From: an uncultured Bacilli bacterium
GTDB lineage: Bacteria > Bacillota_I > Bacilli_A > RF39 > UBA660
NCBI GenBank assembly: GCA_934119955.1
Contig: CAKOSZ010000005.1
Span: 1 to 64,000 of the forward strand
DNA: 64,000 nt
Direction: 5' to 3'
The notes below the pieces were generated by a model that saw nothing but the letters and a program-made list of their open reading frames with translations, did no database searches and was not told the origin of the DNA. A program made the translations under genes and the position numbers. Of the stretch, positions 43,375-52,214 are shown piece after piece (the stretch's first letter is position 1; every line of letters starts with the position of its first letter).

Positions 43375-43487
43375 AGACACCTCTTATTTATATATTTTTT
43401 TCTTTATTATGATAATATTATAACATATTTTTTCTTTTTTCCTTTTCTTTTTTTAAAATAAAGTTTATAATGATAATAGAGGTAGTT

Positions 43488-44711
43488 ATGAAAAAAGTAT
43501 TTAGTATTTTAGGAAGTATAATAGGAGCAATATTATTTAGTATTCCTTGGATTTTTTCTTATGTTTATTTAAATTATATGGTTGTTGTACTTGCAAGTTT
43601 AATAGGTTTTGGAGCATTATGGTTTTATAAGTTATTTAAAGGTGAAGTTAATAAAAATACAGTTTATGTTATTATTATTGCATCTTTTATAGCAATTACT
43701 TTATCAACATTTGTAATTATTCCTTTAATGCTTATGGCTAAGGAAAATATAATAATTTCTTTTGCTAATTTTAAAAATATTTATTCTCTTGATAACTTTT
43801 TAAGTTCTTTAATAGGTGATTATATAATATCTTTATTATTTACTATATTAGGTATATCAGGTATTATTAGAAGTATTAAAAATAAAGATAATAAAGATAA
43901 TATAAATAATAAAGAATACTTGGTTGAAGATGTAAAGAAAATATATGAAGAATATAATGCATTTAGTAAAGATAAAGCAATTAAAAATGATATTTTAGTA
44001 AAAAGAGTTTCTTTAAAAAGATTAAACGAATTAGAAAGAGAAGGTTATATTGTTACTAAGTTGAATAAAAGTTATTTTGATTTAAATGCTGAAACTTCAA
44101 ATGAAGTTAGATTAGAAAATATCAAGAAATGTAAGAAAAAGAATTCAATTATTATTATAATTTTTATTTTAATATTTATTGTAGCATTTTGGATTTTCTT
44201 TTTAATTGATGATGAAAATAATGATAACAGTAATAATAATAATAATCAAGAACAAGTAGAAGAAAAACAAAATAATATTCAAGTTGAATATAAAGATATT
44301 AGTATTTCTTTACCAAGTACATTTAAATTAAGTGAAAAGAAAGATAATTATGTTTATTATACTAATAGTGATTATAATAGTATATTAAATGAAGTTATGT
44401 TAGAACAAGTTGAATATGATGAATTAGATAGTTATAATTATTTAAATAATTATAAAAATGCCTTAGAAGAAGATTTTTCTTTTTTAGAAACTAATGATGA
44501 AGAAGAAATTTATTTATTAAAATCACTTAAATATGAAAATGAATATTATATGATTAAAGTAAAAGTTTTAGATAAGAAAGTATATATAATTAGTTTATTT
44601 TCTTATATTGAAAGTAATTCTTATTATGAAGATAATATAAATTTATTTAAAAAAGTTAGTAACATATACTTAAAAAGTGTTAAATATAAAAATAATAGTA
44701 ATAATATTTAA
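43488..44711 (+). CDS. multi-pass membrane protein with extracellular C-terminus, unrecognised
   Basis: 407 aa from ATG 43488 (AGAGGT upstream). About four membrane segments lie in the first 135 residues, then a charged cytoplasmic stretch (about 136-215, containing KDKAIKNDILVKRVSLKRLNELEREGYI), a fifth segment (about 222-242) and an Asn-rich linker leading to an extracellular domain (KDISISLPSTFKLSEKKDNY onward). The last domain resembles the PsbP/DUF1795-like fold seen in the lipoprotein at 52215 (TSHGMSIVMPKGF), both starting with an I-S/I-V-x-(L/M)-P pattern. Function unknown. Confidence 0.65.
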   Translation: MKKVFSILGSIIGAILFSIPWIFSYVYLNYMVVVLASLIGFGALWFYKLFKGEVNKNTVYVIIIASFIAITLSTFVIIPLMLMAKENIIISFANFKNIYSLDNFLSSLIGDYIISLLFTILGISGIIRSIKNKDNKDNINNKEYLVEDVKKIYEEYNAFSKDKAIKNDILVKRVSLKRLNELEREGYIVTKLNKSYFDLNAETSNEVRLENIKKCKKKNSIIIIIFILIFIVAFWIFFLIDDENNDNSNNNNNQEQVEEKQNNIQVEYKDISISLPSTFKLSEKKDNYVYYTNSDYNSILNEVMLEQVEYDELDSYNYLNNYKNALEEDFSFLETNDEEEIYLLKSLKYENEYYMIKVKVLDKKVYIISLFSYIESNSYYEDNINLFKKVSNIYLKSVKYKNNSNNI

Positions 44712-44719
44712 AAAAGTAA

Positions 44720-44747
44720 TTGAGAAAATAAAAAAATATGGTATAAT
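44720..44747 (+). promoter_or_regulatory. promoter of the FGE-like surface protein gene
   Basis: TTGAGA (44720-44725), 16-bp spacer, TGG-TATAAT extended -10 (TATAAT 44742-44747), 23 bp before ATG 44771. Confidence 0.7.
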
Positions 44748-44770
44748 AATTTTAGAAAATAGGTGGATAT

Positions 44771-46777
44771 ATGAAAAAGAAAATATTTGTATTTATGTTT
44801 TTAATGTTATTAGTAATAGGAGTTAGTTCTAGTTATGCTTATTTAAAAGCTGAGAAGGGTAGTACTGGAAATAATAATTTATCAGTTGGTTCTTTGGATG
44901 TTACTTTGTTAACAGATATTTCAAATATTAATTTAAATAATGAAATTCCAAAGGAAGATAGTGAAGGATTAAATAATCCAAGTACAAGTTTTAGAATTAA
45001 GAATAATGCAGGTATGACTGCAAGCTATAAAATAAGTTTAGTAGATGGAACTAAGAAAAGTACAGTTTCAAATAAAGATGTTAAGTATAGATTAATAAGA
45101 ACAAATGCTAATACAAATGAAACTGTAACAATGGATATAAAAAATTTAGATTCAACAGGTTTGATAGATACAGGAACAATTGAGGCAAATGTAATTTATA
45201 ATTATCAACTTGTTATCTGGTTAGATATTAACTCTAATCCAAATGGCTTAGTATTTTCTAAAAATATTTTAGTAGAAGGTATGCAAGTATCATCACTTGA
45301 TAAAAGTGGGGCAAATTATCCAGAGTTAACTGATAATATGATTCCAGTTTATTATGATAAAACAAGTGATACCGAAGGAGTATGGAGAGTTGCTGATAAA
45401 AAGAATTTAAATGAAACTTATAAATGGTTTGATTATAATGATTTTATGTGGGCTAATGCTGTTACAGTTAAAGAAAACGGAACAACTTCAAGAAGTGATT
45501 ACTTAAAAGCAGATTTAGGAACAGAAGTTAAAATGGAAGATATTACAACTATGTGGGTATGGATTCCAAGATACAAATATCAAATATTTAATGGTAACAA
45601 CGAATTAAGTAATGAGCAAGAAATAAAAATAACATTTGAACATGGAATAGATAAAACTGGAACTGTTTCATGTAAAGAAAATATTTTAATAGCAGATGAT
45701 TCATCTTCAAGTGAAACATGTACAGATACAATAAATGGATCAATTATTAATAATAAAAGTACTTATACTCATCCAGCATTTACCTTTGGAGATGAAGAAT
45801 TAACAGGTATTTGGTATGCTAAATTTGAAATGTCAACTGATCAAGATTCAGTTTGCGCTACAAGTCAAAGTTACGATAACTGTGATAAAGAAGATTTAAA
45901 TGTTTATGTAAAACCAGATCATATATCTTTAAGATATCAAAAACTTATGAATGAATTTAAAAGTATAAGAAACATGGAGTTATTTAATAATATTCATGGA
46001 TTTATTCAAAATGAAAACGCTACAACTAGTAGTCAAACCGGTGAAATTACAAATGATGATAATAATATAGATATTCATATGCAAAAGAATATGGAGTGGG
46101 GAGCTGTTACATATCTTGCGTATTCAAAATATGGTAAATATGGAAATTCATTGTATACAGGAACCAATAAAAGAGTTTATAAAAATAATTGGTACCAACA
46201 ATTAAGTAGTGTATATAACTATAAAACTGGTTATTCGGGATATAGTTATAATGCTGCTCCTTCAACAACAAATGTTGTTCTTTATAATGATTTAACTGAT
46301 TTAGGTTCAGGAAATGGTTATAAAGGAGCAGGAGCATCAACTACCGGTACTGTTTATGGAATATATGATATGAATGGTGGTGCTTATGAATATGTAATGG
46401 GAAATATGGTTAATTCATCAGGTGCATTTTATTCTCATAGTGCAGGATTTACTGCTTCACCTCTTGCAAAATATTATGATAAATATTCTTACTATTCTAC
46501 TAAAAGTTTAGCACAAGCAAGTGTATCAAGAGGACGTTTTGGAGATGCAACGAAAGAGACGACAAAAGGTTATGTAGAAAGTACAGGTTCTTGGGAAGGA
46601 TCTTATAGAATTTTTCCTTACTATGGTTTCTCTTGGTCAACACGAGGTGGTCGTGCAAGTATTTCATCTTATTCAGGCATCAATGATTTGATTAGCCTTA
46701 ATGGATATAGTACTATTTTTAATTCTTCACGTCCTGTTTTGGCTGTTTCTCGTGAATTCCCATGGTTAAGTGAATAA
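44771..46777 (+). CDS. secreted protein with C-terminal formylglycine-generating-enzyme/C-lectin-like domain
   Basis: 668 aa. A signal segment (about 4-24, ending SSYAYLKAE) leads to a TasA/camelysin-like region (NNLSVGSLDVTLLTD). The C-terminal half has an FGE-sulfatase/C-type-lectin-like pattern: TTMWVWIPRYKYQIF, THPAFTFGDEELTGIWYAKFE, MEWGAVTYLAYSKYG, GIYDMNGGAYEYVMGN and the terminal SRPVLAVSRE. This domain is common in gut Bacilli surface and phage-tail proteins, where it likely binds ligands and is not catalytic. It is also the fold used by diversity-generating retroelement targets, but no reverse transcriptase is in the window. Secretion is inferred from the N-terminus. Confidence 0.75.
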   Translation: MKKKIFVFMFLMLLVIGVSSSYAYLKAEKGSTGNNNLSVGSLDVTLLTDISNINLNNEIPKEDSEGLNNPSTSFRIKNNAGMTASYKISLVDGTKKSTVSNKDVKYRLIRTNANTNETVTMDIKNLDSTGLIDTGTIEANVIYNYQLVIWLDINSNPNGLVFSKNILVEGMQVSSLDKSGANYPELTDNMIPVYYDKTSDTEGVWRVADKKNLNETYKWFDYNDFMWANAVTVKENGTTSRSDYLKADLGTEVKMEDITTMWVWIPRYKYQIFNGNNELSNEQEIKITFEHGIDKTGTVSCKENILIADDSSSSETCTDTINGSIINNKSTYTHPAFTFGDEELTGIWYAKFEMSTDQDSVCATSQSYDNCDKEDLNVYVKPDHISLRYQKLMNEFKSIRNMELFNNIHGFIQNENATTSSQTGEITNDDNNIDIHMQKNMEWGAVTYLAYSKYGKYGNSLYTGTNKRVYKNNWYQQLSSVYNYKTGYSGYSYNAAPSTTNVVLYNDLTDLGSGNGYKGAGASTTGTVYGIYDMNGGAYEYVMGNMVNSSGAFYSHSAGFTASPLAKYYDKYSYYSTKSLAQASVSRGRFGDATKETTKGYVESTGSWEGSYRIFPYYGFSWSTRGGRASISSYSGINDLISLNGYSTIFNSSRPVLAVSREFPWLSE

Positions 46778-46817
46778 TTAAATAGTTAAGTATAAAAAAA
46801 TAAACTAAATTTAGTAT

Positions 46818-46848
46818 AAAATTGAGATGATTAATTGTCATCTCTTTT
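46818..46848 (+). repeat. hairpin repeat element, diverged copy 3
   Basis: GAGATGA (46824-46830) pairs with TCATCTC (46838-46844) around TTAATTG, followed by TTTT. The core matches the elements at 15699 and 24955. It probably terminates the surface-protein gene. Confidence 0.6.
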
Positions 46849-46880
46849 CATATATTGAGTTAATTAAGTTTGTTTTTTTT

Positions 46881-46933
46881 AAAATGTGAACAAGTTTCAC
46901 ATTTTATTCCTTGCAAAGCCTTATAAAATAAGG
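46881..46933 (+). promoter_or_regulatory. two adjacent inverted repeats upstream of the Rpn-like gene
   Basis: AAAATGTGAA (46881-46890) and TTCACATTTT (46896-46905) form a perfect 10-bp stem. CCTTAT (46919-46924) and ATAAGG (46928-46933) form a second stem. Neither has a downstream T tract. They may be protein-binding sites or leader structures for the gene at 47025. Confidence 0.45.
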
Positions 46934-47024
46934 GTAAAAAAAGTAAAAAAATTTTTTCAATAAATATGATATTCTTTTATATTATATTTAGGACAAGAAA
47001 AGATCCTAGAAAGGAGGTTTGGGT

Positions 47025-47945
47025 ATGTTAGAGTTAAAAACTTTAAAAGATCATAAAAATAATCCAGATGCTTTTATCTATATGGCTTATGATGATATTT
47101 TTAAACTTTTAGGAACTAAGAAACATATAAAATTAACAACTTATTTAATCAGTGCTCTATGTTCTTTAAATTACAAAGATTTAGTTAATAAAGTAATAGT
47201 TGCTGATGTTAAAAATAATTCGAGAATGATTGATACTAAACTTGAAAAAGATTTATTGTATTTAGTTAATACTCCTAATAAATTTAAAATATCAATTGAA
47301 ATGAATAGAATATCTAGTTTAAATAAAAATATCATAGATAGAAACTTAGCTTATCTTGCAGATGCTTATACAACTGGTATTCAAACTAAGGATAATTATA
47401 AAGATTTAATACCAACTATTCAATTTAATTTAAATATGTGTGATGTTAAAAAGCAAAAGCATGTTAAAAATTGTTATTTAGTTCAAGATGATAGTTTAAA
47501 ATCATTAACAGATAAGTTAAAAATATATCATGTAAATATTTTAAAACTTTATAAAATGTGGTATGATGAAAGTATCAAGAAAGAAGATTTATATTTTAAA
47601 AAGTTATGTTTTATGGGAGCCTTATTACTTGAAAATGAGTGGACAAAATTCTATGAATTATTAGATAATGCTCCAAGTGACTTTGATGATGAATTAAAAA
47701 ATGAAGTAAAGGAGATGTTAGAGTATATGAACGATGATAGTTTATTAGTTGCAAGATTTTATGATCCAGATAAAAGAAGAGAATTCTACATGGAAGGTTT
47801 TCGCGAAGAAGGTCGTGAACAAGGACGTGTACAAGGAATTTTTTCAGTTGCTTTGAATATGATGAAAAATAAATTTAAAATCAGTGACATTATGAAAGCA
47901 ACTGGATTGTCCAAAGAAGAAATTCTTAAACTTAAAGAAGATTAA
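47025..47945 (+). CDS. Rpn-like PD-(D/E)XK family protein
   Basis: 306 aa from ATG 47025 behind AAGGAGG. The N-terminus FIYMAYDDIFKLLGTKKHIKLTTYLIS is the usual Rpn/transposase-like opening; MIDTKLEKDLLYLV and ISIEMNR provide the D...E-x-N core, again with Asn in the final position as in the 40471 protein. The C-terminus has a Gly/Arg/Glu linker (FREEGREQGRVQG) and the tail ISDIMKATGLSKEEILKLKE, predicted HTH. Directly downstream lies a partial duplicate in the same frame. Probably a DNA-acting protein; catalytic status uncertain. Confidence 0.72.
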   Translation: MLELKTLKDHKNNPDAFIYMAYDDIFKLLGTKKHIKLTTYLISALCSLNYKDLVNKVIVADVKNNSRMIDTKLEKDLLYLVNTPNKFKISIEMNRISSLNKNIIDRNLAYLADAYTTGIQTKDNYKDLIPTIQFNLNMCDVKKQKHVKNCYLVQDDSLKSLTDKLKIYHVNILKLYKMWYDESIKKEDLYFKKLCFMGALLLENEWTKFYELLDNAPSDFDDELKNEVKEMLEYMNDDSLLVARFYDPDKRREFYMEGFREEGREQGRVQGIFSVALNMMKNKFKISDIMKATGLSKEEILKLKED

Positions 47946-48287
47946 AATTTATTATTTGAAAATGAGTGGACAAAGTTCTATGAATTATTAGATAATGCTC
48001 CAAGTGACTTTGATGATGATTTAAAAAATGAAGTAAAGGAGATGTTAGAGTATATGAATGATGATAGTTTATTAGTTGCAAGATTTTATGATCCAGATAA
48101 AAGAAGAGAATTCTACATGGAAGGTTTTCGTGAAGAAGGACGTCTTCAAGGTCGTGAGCAAGGTATTTTTAAACGCAATCTTGAAATTGTCAAAAATATG
48201 TTCAAGAAAAAATATAAAATTGAAGATATTGAAGAAGTAACAGGATTATCCAAAGAGGAAATTCTTAAACTTAAAGAAAAGAATTAA
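47946..48287 (+). pseudogene. in-frame C-terminal duplicate of the Rpn-like gene
   Basis: Immediately after the TAA at 47943-47945 the same frame stays open to TAA 48285-48287 and repeats the C-terminal about 110 codons of the preceding gene. The 327-bp offset pairs 47622 with 47949, and the first about 215 bp are nearly identical. It has no start codon at the junction; an internal ATG at 48042 has GGAG-like sequence (AAGGAG, 48034-48039) too close to be ideal. The tail differs (FKRNLEIVKNMFKKKYKIEDIEEVTG) but keeps the GLSKEEILKLKE end. I read it as a gene fragment; an 81-aa product from 48042 cannot be excluded. Confidence 0.7.
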
Positions 48288-48327
48288 TTTTGATTTTTTA
48301 AAAGTTAATTTATTTTACATTAAATGG

Positions 48328-48356
48328 ATGACATTTAATTATTAATTTGTTATAAT
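48328..48356 (+). promoter_or_regulatory. promoter abutting a possible leaderless ORF
   Basis: ATGACA (48328-48333), 17-bp spacer, TGT-TATAAT (48351-48356). The predicted transcription start coincides with ATG 48363. Confidence 0.55.
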
Positions 48357-48362
48357 CAGGTT

Positions 48363-48557
48363 ATGAAGAGAAACTTTAATTTTAACCTAACTGCTATTAG
48401 AAATTTCTTTTCTAAGACTTATTCTTTGGTTAAGATACCTAAGAGTCATGATTGTTATATGTATTTTAATACAGAGTATAGGCAATTATCAATGTCTTAT
48501 GATGGAGGTTATTTAATAACAGTTGATAATGGTTTTGTAAAGAAGAAGACACGTTAA
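48363..48557 (+). CDS. small basic protein, unrecognised
   Basis: 64 aa, basic, with an N-terminal IRNFFSKTYSLVKIP and a beta-like C-terminus (YRQLSMSYDGGYLITVDNGFVKKKTR). No signal peptide. It lies between a strong extended -10 promoter and a clear terminator, which argues that it is expressed. The ATG falls at the expected transcription start, so the message may be leaderless. CAGG before the ATG would lie upstream of the RNA. No family recognised. Confidence 0.5.
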   Translation: MKRNFNFNLTAIRNFFSKTYSLVKIPKSHDCYMYFNTEYRQLSMSYDGGYLITVDNGFVKKKTR

Positions 48558-48565
48558 TGTCTTTT
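48545..48565 (+). terminator. terminator of the small basic protein gene
   Basis: AAGACA (48546-48551) and TGTCTT (48558-48563) form a stem with loop CGTTAA, followed by T residues. Confidence 0.7.
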
Positions 48566-48593
48566 TCTTTAATTATTTCTATAAGGAGGATTT

Positions 48594-50735
48594 ATGTTAA
48601 ATAAGGAAATAATTGAAGAATTGAGTAAAAGTTTAAATATTAAATTTAGTCAGGTAGAAAGTACTTTAAAATTACTTAGTGAAGGTAATACTATTCCTTT
48701 TATTGCAAGGTATAGAAAAGAAGCAACTGGGGCCTTAACGGAAGATTATATAAGAGAAATAGAAAACACTTATACTTATGAAAAGAATTTATTAGATAGA
48801 AAATTAGATATTATTCGTTTAATTAATGAAAAAGGATTATTAACTGAGGAATTAAAAACAAGTATTTTAAATGCCAAAAAATTAGTTGAAGTAGAGGATT
48901 TATATTTACCATATAAAGAAAAAAAGAAAACTAAGGCCACAGAGGCAATTAAAAATGGTTTAGAACCACTTGCTAAAATTATCATGTCCTATCCAATTAA
49001 ATTAAATAACCTTGATAAATTTTTAAACGAGAAAGTTAAAACTCAGGAAGAAGCAATTCTTGGAGCAAGTTATATAATTGCTGAGTGGATTAGTGATAAT
49101 GCAAGTTATAGAAAATGGATAAGATTTTATATATATAATAATAGTTTTTTAGTATCTAAATTAAAGAAAAATAGTAATGATTTAAATAAAGTATATGAAA
49201 TGTATTATGATTTTAAAGAAAAGACTAAATATCTTAAAACTTATCGTACTCTTGCTATTAATAGAGGTGAAAAAGAAAATGTTTTAAGTGTTAAATTAGA
49301 TTATGATGTTTTAGAAATAATTACTTATTTAGAAAATAAATTAATTAAAAATAAGAAAAGTGAATGTAGTATTATTGTTTCAAATAGTATTAAGGATAGT
49401 TTAAAACGTTTAATATTACCAAGTATTGAAAGAGAAATAAGAAATGAATTAACTTTAAAAGCAAATGTTGATGCAATTAAATCTTTTCAAGATAATTTAG
49501 AGAATTTATTATTAACTCCACCTATAAAAGAAAAGACAGTTTTAGCACTTGATCCAGGGTATAGAACAGGAACAAAAGTAGCAGTAGTTGATAAAAATGG
49601 TAATTTAGAAGAAGTATCAGTTATTTATCCTGCTAAACCTCATGAAAAAGTAGATGATGCTAAAAAAATAATTCTTGCCTTAATAAAAAAATATAATGTT
49701 GATATAATTGCAATTGGAAATGGTACGGCATCAAGAGAAAATGAACAATTTATTAGTAATTTAATTAAAGAAAATAACTTAAAATTAAATTATATAATTG
49801 TAAATGAAGCAGGGGCAAGTGTATATTCAGCGTCCCCCTTAGGTGCTATGGAATTTCCCAATTTACCAGTTGAAAAAAGAAGTGCTATTAGTTTAGCAAG
49901 ACGTCTTCAAGATAGTTTAACTGAACTTGTTAAAATAGATCCAAAAAGTATAGGAGTAGGATTATATCAACATGATATGCCAGAAAAAGAACTAGAAGAG
50001 GCCCTGGATTTTACCGTTTTAAAAGTAGTTAACCAAGTAGGAGTTAATATTAATAATGCCTCATCTAGTATTTTAAAATATGTTTCAGGTTTAAAAAAGA
50101 ATACAATTACTAATATTTTAGAATATAAAAGAAAAGTTTCTAAAATAAATTCACGAGAAGAATTAAAACAAATTAAAGGAATATCTAATAAAGTATATGA
50201 ACAAGCAATTGGATTTTTAAGAATAATTGATGGAACTAATCCCTTAGATAAAACTGATATTCATCCAGATAATTATCAAGATACACTTAATTTATTAAAA
50301 TTAATAGACGCAAGTGTTTTTGAAATTGGAACTCCTTCGATTAAAGAAAAACTAAGAAAAATAGATGCCTTAGATATTAAAAAAGAATTAAAAATAGATG
50401 AATATACCTTAGAAGATATTAAAAAATCTTTAATTAAACCTGGAAGAGATCCAAGAGATGAACTTGATAAACCTATTTTAAGAAGTGATATATTAGATAT
50501 TAAAGATTTAAAACTACATGATAAATTACAAGGAATTGTTCGTAATGTAACTGCTTTTGGAGCCTTTGTTGATATAGGACTTCATAATGATGGTTTAATT
50601 CATATATCAAAAATTAGTAAAAATTATATTAAACATCCAAGTGAAGTATTAAGTGTTGGTCTTGTAGTAGATGTTTATGTAATTGATATTGATTTAGAAA
50701 AAGAAAAAGTATCGTTAAGTTTATTTTTAGAATAA
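48594..50735 (+). CDS. tex: transcription accessory protein Tex (YhgF-like)
   Basis: 713 aa, cytoplasmic. Helical N-terminal Tex domain with NTIPFIARYRKEATGALTEDYIRE, a YqgF/RNase H-like domain beginning TVLALDPGYRTGTKVAVVD (about 315-333) and containing IAIGNGTASRENEQF, helix-hairpin-helix segments (QVGVNINNASSSILKYVSGL), and a C-terminal S1 domain (LQGIVRNVTAFGAFVDIGLHNDGLIHIS). Tex binds nucleic acid and RNA polymerase and supports gene expression under stress. AAGGAGG precedes ATG 48594. It ends at a bidirectional hairpin. Confidence 0.95.
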   Translation: MLNKEIIEELSKSLNIKFSQVESTLKLLSEGNTIPFIARYRKEATGALTEDYIREIENTYTYEKNLLDRKLDIIRLINEKGLLTEELKTSILNAKKLVEVEDLYLPYKEKKKTKATEAIKNGLEPLAKIIMSYPIKLNNLDKFLNEKVKTQEEAILGASYIIAEWISDNASYRKWIRFYIYNNSFLVSKLKKNSNDLNKVYEMYYDFKEKTKYLKTYRTLAINRGEKENVLSVKLDYDVLEIITYLENKLIKNKKSECSIIVSNSIKDSLKRLILPSIEREIRNELTLKANVDAIKSFQDNLENLLLTPPIKEKTVLALDPGYRTGTKVAVVDKNGNLEEVSVIYPAKPHEKVDDAKKIILALIKKYNVDIIAIGNGTASRENEQFISNLIKENNLKLNYIIVNEAGASVYSASPLGAMEFPNLPVEKRSAISLARRLQDSLTELVKIDPKSIGVGLYQHDMPEKELEEALDFTVLKVVNQVGVNINNASSSILKYVSGLKKNTITNILEYKRKVSKINSREELKQIKGISNKVYEQAIGFLRIIDGTNPLDKTDIHPDNYQDTLNLLKLIDASVFEIGTPSIKEKLRKIDALDIKKELKIDEYTLEDIKKSLIKPGRDPRDELDKPILRSDILDIKDLKLHDKLQGIVRNVTAFGAFVDIGLHNDGLIHISKISKNYIKHPSEVLSVGLVVDVYVIDIDLEKEKVSLSLFLE

Positions 50736-50740
50736 AATTA

Positions 50741-50771
50741 AAAAGTAAGAATTAAATTTAATCTTACTTTT
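50741..50771. terminator. bidirectional terminator between tex and the LysM gene
   Basis: AAAAGTAAGA (50741-50750) pairs perfectly with TCTTACTTTT (50762-50771). The right arm overlaps the stop codon of the minus-strand gene. Confidence 0.8.
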
Positions 50772-52116
50772 TTGGTATTTTTAAAACTTGATTAATGTTT
50801 AAATTATTACTAGTTAAATTATTTAAATCTTTTATATCTTGTACTGTTGTATTATAAAGATTTGCTAATTTATATAAAGAATCCCCTGATTTAACTACAT
50901 AATTTATATAATCAATTACTTCTTCTTGTTGTTTAGTAGGTATTTTTAAAACTTGGTTAATGCTTAAATTATTACTAGTTAGGTTATTTAAATCTTTTAT
51001 GTCTTGTACTGTTGTATTATAAAGATTTGCTAATTTATATAAAGAGTCTCCTGATTTAACTTTATAAGTTATATAATTATTTGATGAAGTAGTTGGTATT
51101 TTTAAAACCTGACCAATACTTAAATTATTATTAGTTAAGTTATTTAAATCTTTGATTTTTTCTACTGTTGTATTAAAACTATTGGCTAATTTATATAAAG
51201 AATCACCTGATTTAACGGTATAAGTATTATAATCAATTATTTCTTCTTCTTTGATTGTTGGAATTTTTAATACTTGGTTTAAGGAGAGGTTAGTACTAGT
51301 TAAATTATTAATATTCATGATAGCACTTGGAGTTGTATTAAAATTATTAGCAATTTTATATAAAGTATCTCCTGATTTAACAACATAAGTTATATATTCA
51401 CTTGGAGCAATTATTGAATCTTGATTCTTTGGAATTATTAAAGTTTGACCTACATTTAAGGTATTACTAGTTAAATTATTTAATTCTTTTATTTTATCTA
51501 CACTTGTATTAAATTTTCTAGCAATAGAGTATAAAGTATCATCTTTTTGTACAACATAGATATTTTCTTTTTTAATATAATTATAAATTCCATTTGCAAC
51601 TGCTATACCTAATTTATCTATATTATTATTTATATAATTAAGATCATAGGAATTATCAATATATCCAAAGTCAACTATTATACTTTCTGTGTTATTTACT
51701 TCTCTTATTATAGGATAAAAATCTTCACTGGTGTTATCAGTATTTCTTAACTGATAATATTTTAAAACATCATAACCTAATAATTCTATCTCATTCGTAA
51801 TAGAATTTGCTAAGGCATCATCATTTTTTAAACTATAAATTAATTCAGCACCACTTTGTCCTCCGGTTGAAACTCCGGTTGAGATTAAAATATTTTCTTC
51901 ATTTGGTTTAATTAAATTATTTATTATATTCAGTCTTTCTTGTAAATTAATAGTAGTATCATTATTTCTTACTAAAAAAGTGTCTATTCCTAAATCTTTC
52001 AATTTATCATAAATAATTTTTGAAATATCTAAATTAAAGTTTTTTTCAATAAAATCATTTTTAATTTTACCTGTTTCTGATCCTCCAAATTGAGGATTTA
52101 TAATTACAATTGCCAT
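50764..52116 (-). CDS. LysM protein with degenerate amidase_3-like domain
   Basis: 450 aa. The N-terminal about 185 residues follow N-acetylmuramoyl-L-alanine amidase (amidase_3): VIINPQFGG for VxIDPGHGG, EKNFNLDISKIIYDKL, VRNNDTTINLQERLNIIN, then VDFGYIDN for VExGFlSN. The zinc His of GHGG is Gln, the second zinc His (SIHAN) is lost in ISTGVSTGG, and the late catalytic Glu is Asp, so catalysis is unlikely. Five LysM domains follow (each YxVKSGDxLYKxAxxxNT...NNLxxxxLxxxQxLxIP), the last two nearly identical. No signal peptide is evident. It probably binds peptidoglycan or spore wall structurally. AGGTGAT precedes ATG 52116. Confidence 0.82.
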   Translation of the reverse strand: MAIVIINPQFGGSETGKIKNDFIEKNFNLDISKIIYDKLKDLGIDTFLVRNNDTTINLQERLNIINNLIKPNEENILISTGVSTGGQSGAELIYSLKNDDALANSITNEIELLGYDVLKYYQLRNTDNTSEDFYPIIREVNNTESIIVDFGYIDNSYDLNYINNNIDKLGIAVANGIYNYIKKENIYVVQKDDTLYSIARKFNTSVDKIKELNNLTSNTLNVGQTLIIPKNQDSIIAPSEYITYVVKSGDTLYKIANNFNTTPSAIMNINNLTSTNLSLNQVLKIPTIKEEEIIDYNTYTVKSGDSLYKLANSFNTTVEKIKDLNNLTNNNLSIGQVLKIPTTSSNNYITYKVKSGDSLYKLANLYNTTVQDIKDLNNLTSNNLSINQVLKIPTKQQEEVIDYINYVVKSGDSLYKLANLYNTTVQDIKDLNNLTSNNLNINQVLKIPKK

Positions 52117-52214
52117 ATATCACCTAGAATATTTTATGAAATATAATTTTAATTATTACTTGCTAAAATCTTTATCTTTATTTTTAATAATGCTATAATT
52201 ACTTGGGAGGAAGT

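Noticed and set aside
44771..46777. Diversity-generating retroelement target
   Set aside because: The FGE/C-lectin fold fits, but there is no reverse transcriptase, template repeat or A-biased variable region pair in the window.
48042..48287. 81-codon frame as an independent gene
   Set aside because: Its N-terminal part is an in-frame copy of the preceding gene's middle, and the homology continues upstream of this ATG to 47949, so it is treated as part of a pseudogene.
50790..51560. CRISPR-like periodic DNA
   Set aside because: The period comes from five LysM-coding repeats; the frame is continuous and the units differ by codon-level changes.
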